Origin: an uncultured Pelagibacteraceae bacterium
GTDB taxonomy: Bacteria; Pseudomonadota; Alphaproteobacteria; Pelagibacterales; Pelagibacteraceae
Direction: 5' to 3'
Assembly: GCA_902545635.1 (NCBI GenBank)
Contig: CACCGT010000004.1
Span: 33,833-97,832, forward strand
DNA: 64,000 nucleotides
Shown: in pieces, positions 62,335 through 64,000 of the stretch
How positions within the stretch are numbered: the stretch's first letter is position 1
Layout: each line of letters begins with the position of its first letter
Made by a program: the position numbers and the translations under genes
The notes under the pieces: generated by a model
The model's database searches: none
What the model saw: only the letters and a program-made list of their open reading frames with translations
What the model was told of the DNA's origin: nothing

Positions 62335-63606
62335 ATGCAAGCAATAAATTTTTTAAAACCTAATAGAGATAATATTAAAAATTACTCTATTATTGGTTCT
62401 GTTTTAATTTTAATAAGTTTAATTGATGTAATATCAAATGCTTTTCTTAAAACAAACTTAACATCTTTTTTACCTGGTTCTTTAACCACTTTATTTCCTT
62501 TAATCTTGGGTTTGATAGGATTAAATATGATGAGAATTGATTACTCTGGAAATAAAGCATTAGACTTATTAAATAAAAATATAAATACTAATAATTTTAA
62601 TGCTCTATTAACTTTATTAATACTTTTTTCTATTATAAAGGCTCTACCTCCATCTTTAAGTTGGATGATTTTTGATGCTAATATTTCAGGAGACTCAAAA
62701 GATGCATGCACAGGTACTGGAGCCTGTTGGACTTATATTAAAGTTTGGTTTAGAAGATTTATGTATGGAATGTATCCAAATGAATTTCATTGGAGAATTA
62801 ATACTGCATTCATTTTAGTAATAGCTCTAGGCTTCGTTGGATATTTCATGAAAGAAAATTTAAAAAAATATTTAGCATTATACTATGTAATAATTTATCC
62901 AGTTATTGCATATCTAGTTATTTACTATTTAATTTCTGGAGGATCTTTTGGACTTCAGTGGGTTGAAACAGGTGCGTGGGGAGGTTTATCACTTACATTT
63001 ATAGTTTCATTTTTTTGTTTAATATTCTGTTTTCCTTTAGGAATGATATTTGCATTAGGAAGAAGATCTAATCTTCCGGTAATTAAATATATATCTATTT
63101 GCTACATTGAGTTTTGGAGAGGAGTTCCATTAATTACAGTCTTATTCATGTCTTCTGTAATGTTTCCAATGTTCTTACCAGAAGATTTTTTTATGGATAA
63201 ACTAGTAAGAGTAATCATTGCAATTACATTATTCGAAGCTGCTTACTGCGCTGAGGTTATTAGAGGTGGGTTGCAATCTTTACCTAGAGGTCAATATGAT
63301 GCTGCAAAATCTTTGGGAATGGGTTATTGGAAAATGCATATTTTTGTAATCTTACCTCAAGCACTAAAATTAGTGATACCTGGAATAGCGAATACATTTT
63401 TAGCCTTAGTCAAAGATACTCCTTTAATTTTTGTAGTTGGTTTGGCTGAATTAGCAGGAATGCTTGCCCTAGCAAAAACAAATCCAAAATGGTTAGGTTT
63501 TGCAATGGAAGGATATATTTTTGCATCAATAATATTCTGGATTATATGCTATGCAATGAGTAAATATAGTTATAACTTAGAAGCTAAATATAAAACCGAA
63601 AGATAA
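62335..63606 (+). CDS. aapM: general L-amino acid ABC transporter permease
   Basis: EFWRGVPLITVLFMSSVMFPMFLPE, CAEVIRGGLQSLPRGQYDAAKSLGMGYWKMHIFVILPQALKLVIPG. Confidence 0.94.
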   Translation: MQAINFLKPNRDNIKNYSIIGSVLILISLIDVISNAFLKTNLTSFLPGSLTTLFPLILGLIGLNMMRIDYSGNKALDLLNKNINTNNFNALLTLLILFSIIKALPPSLSWMIFDANISGDSKDACTGTGACWTYIKVWFRRFMYGMYPNEFHWRINTAFILVIALGFVGYFMKENLKKYLALYYVIIYPVIAYLVIYYLISGGSFGLQWVETGAWGGLSLTFIVSFFCLIFCFPLGMIFALGRRSNLPVIKYISICYIEFWRGVPLITVLFMSSVMFPMFLPEDFFMDKLVRVIIAITLFEAAYCAEVIRGGLQSLPRGQYDAAKSLGMGYWKMHIFVILPQALKLVIPGIANTFLALVKDTPLIFVVGLAELAGMLALAKTNPKWLGFAMEGYIFASIIFWIICYAMSKYSYNLEAKYKTER

Positions 63607-63609
63607 TAT

Positions 63610-64000
63610 ATGTCAGATCCGATTATAAAAATTCAAAATATGAATAAATGGTTTGGTGATTTTCAGGTTTTAAAAAATATTAATCTAGAAGTTGAAGCAA
63701 ATAAGAAAATTGTAGTATGTGGACCTTCAGGTTCAGGAAAATCAACATTGATAAGATGTATTAATAGATTAGAAGAGCACCAAGAGGGCGATATAATTGT
63801 TGATGGAAATGAACTATCAGAGAAAACGAAAGATATTGAAAAAATTAGAGCTGAAGTAGGAATGGTTTTTCAACAATTTAATTTATTTCCACATCTATCA
63901 ATATTAGATAATTGTACTCTCGCACCTATTTGGGTAAAAAAAATGCCAAAAAAAGAAGCTCAAGAACTAGCATTAGATCAACTAAAAAAAGTTCAAATAG
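63610..64000 (+). CDS. aapP: general L-amino acid ABC transporter ATP-binding protein (3' end outside window)
   Basis: ATG at 63610: MSDPIIKIQNMNKWFGDFQVLKNINLEVEANKKIVVCGPSGSGKSTLIRCINRLEEH; open to window end. Confidence 0.93.
   Translation, partial: MSDPIIKIQNMNKWFGDFQVLKNINLEVEANKKIVVCGPSGSGKSTLIRCINRLEEHQEGDIIVDGNELSEKTKDIEKIRAEVGMVFQQFNLFPHLSILDNCTLAPIWVKKMPKKEAQELALDQLKKVQI

Noticed and set aside
1-64000. Search for CRISPR arrays, prophage, transposases or defence systems
   Set aside because: No spaced direct-repeat arrays, integrase, transposase or restriction-like ORFs seen; nearly all sequence is accounted for by housekeeping genes.

Overview
AT-rich, gene-dense alphaproteobacterial chromosome segment. 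Protein sequences and gene order look like SAR11/Pelagibacterales (inference). Contents in order: 3' part of lon; an opposite-strand FkbM-like methyltransferase; tRNA-Val and tRNA-Asp; a complete 14-gene nuoA-N operon continuing without real gaps into birA-coaX-rnj-proS-lolC-lolD-dnaE; rpsB-tsf-frr-uppS-cdsA-dxr-bamA-ompH-lpxD-fabZ-lpxA-lpxI-lpxB; a minus-strand block running ppiD-like-trpE-trpG-trpD-trpC-lexA-gltX; tpiA-secG-pyrG-kdsA-eno-ftsB-lipA-ratA; minus-strand ispDF-pgpA-cinA(C-terminal); ntrY-ntrX-trkA-trkH; tRNA-Arg; and an aapJ-aapQ-aapM-aapP general amino-acid ABC transporter cut by the window end. I found no CRISPR array, transposon, prophage, rRNA or convincing new multigene system. 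The most useful signals are: a predicted pseudoknot in the rpsB leader; a perfect GTTC-N7-GTTC LexA box at lexA; an NtrX without a recognisable GAFTGA loop and an NtrY with no room for a PAS domain; several conserved alphaproteobacterial clusters with an expected gene absent (hupB, pyrH, rseP, pdh/lpd, ntrBC); inverted repeats in the aapJ leader; and long A-tracts inside essential genes.
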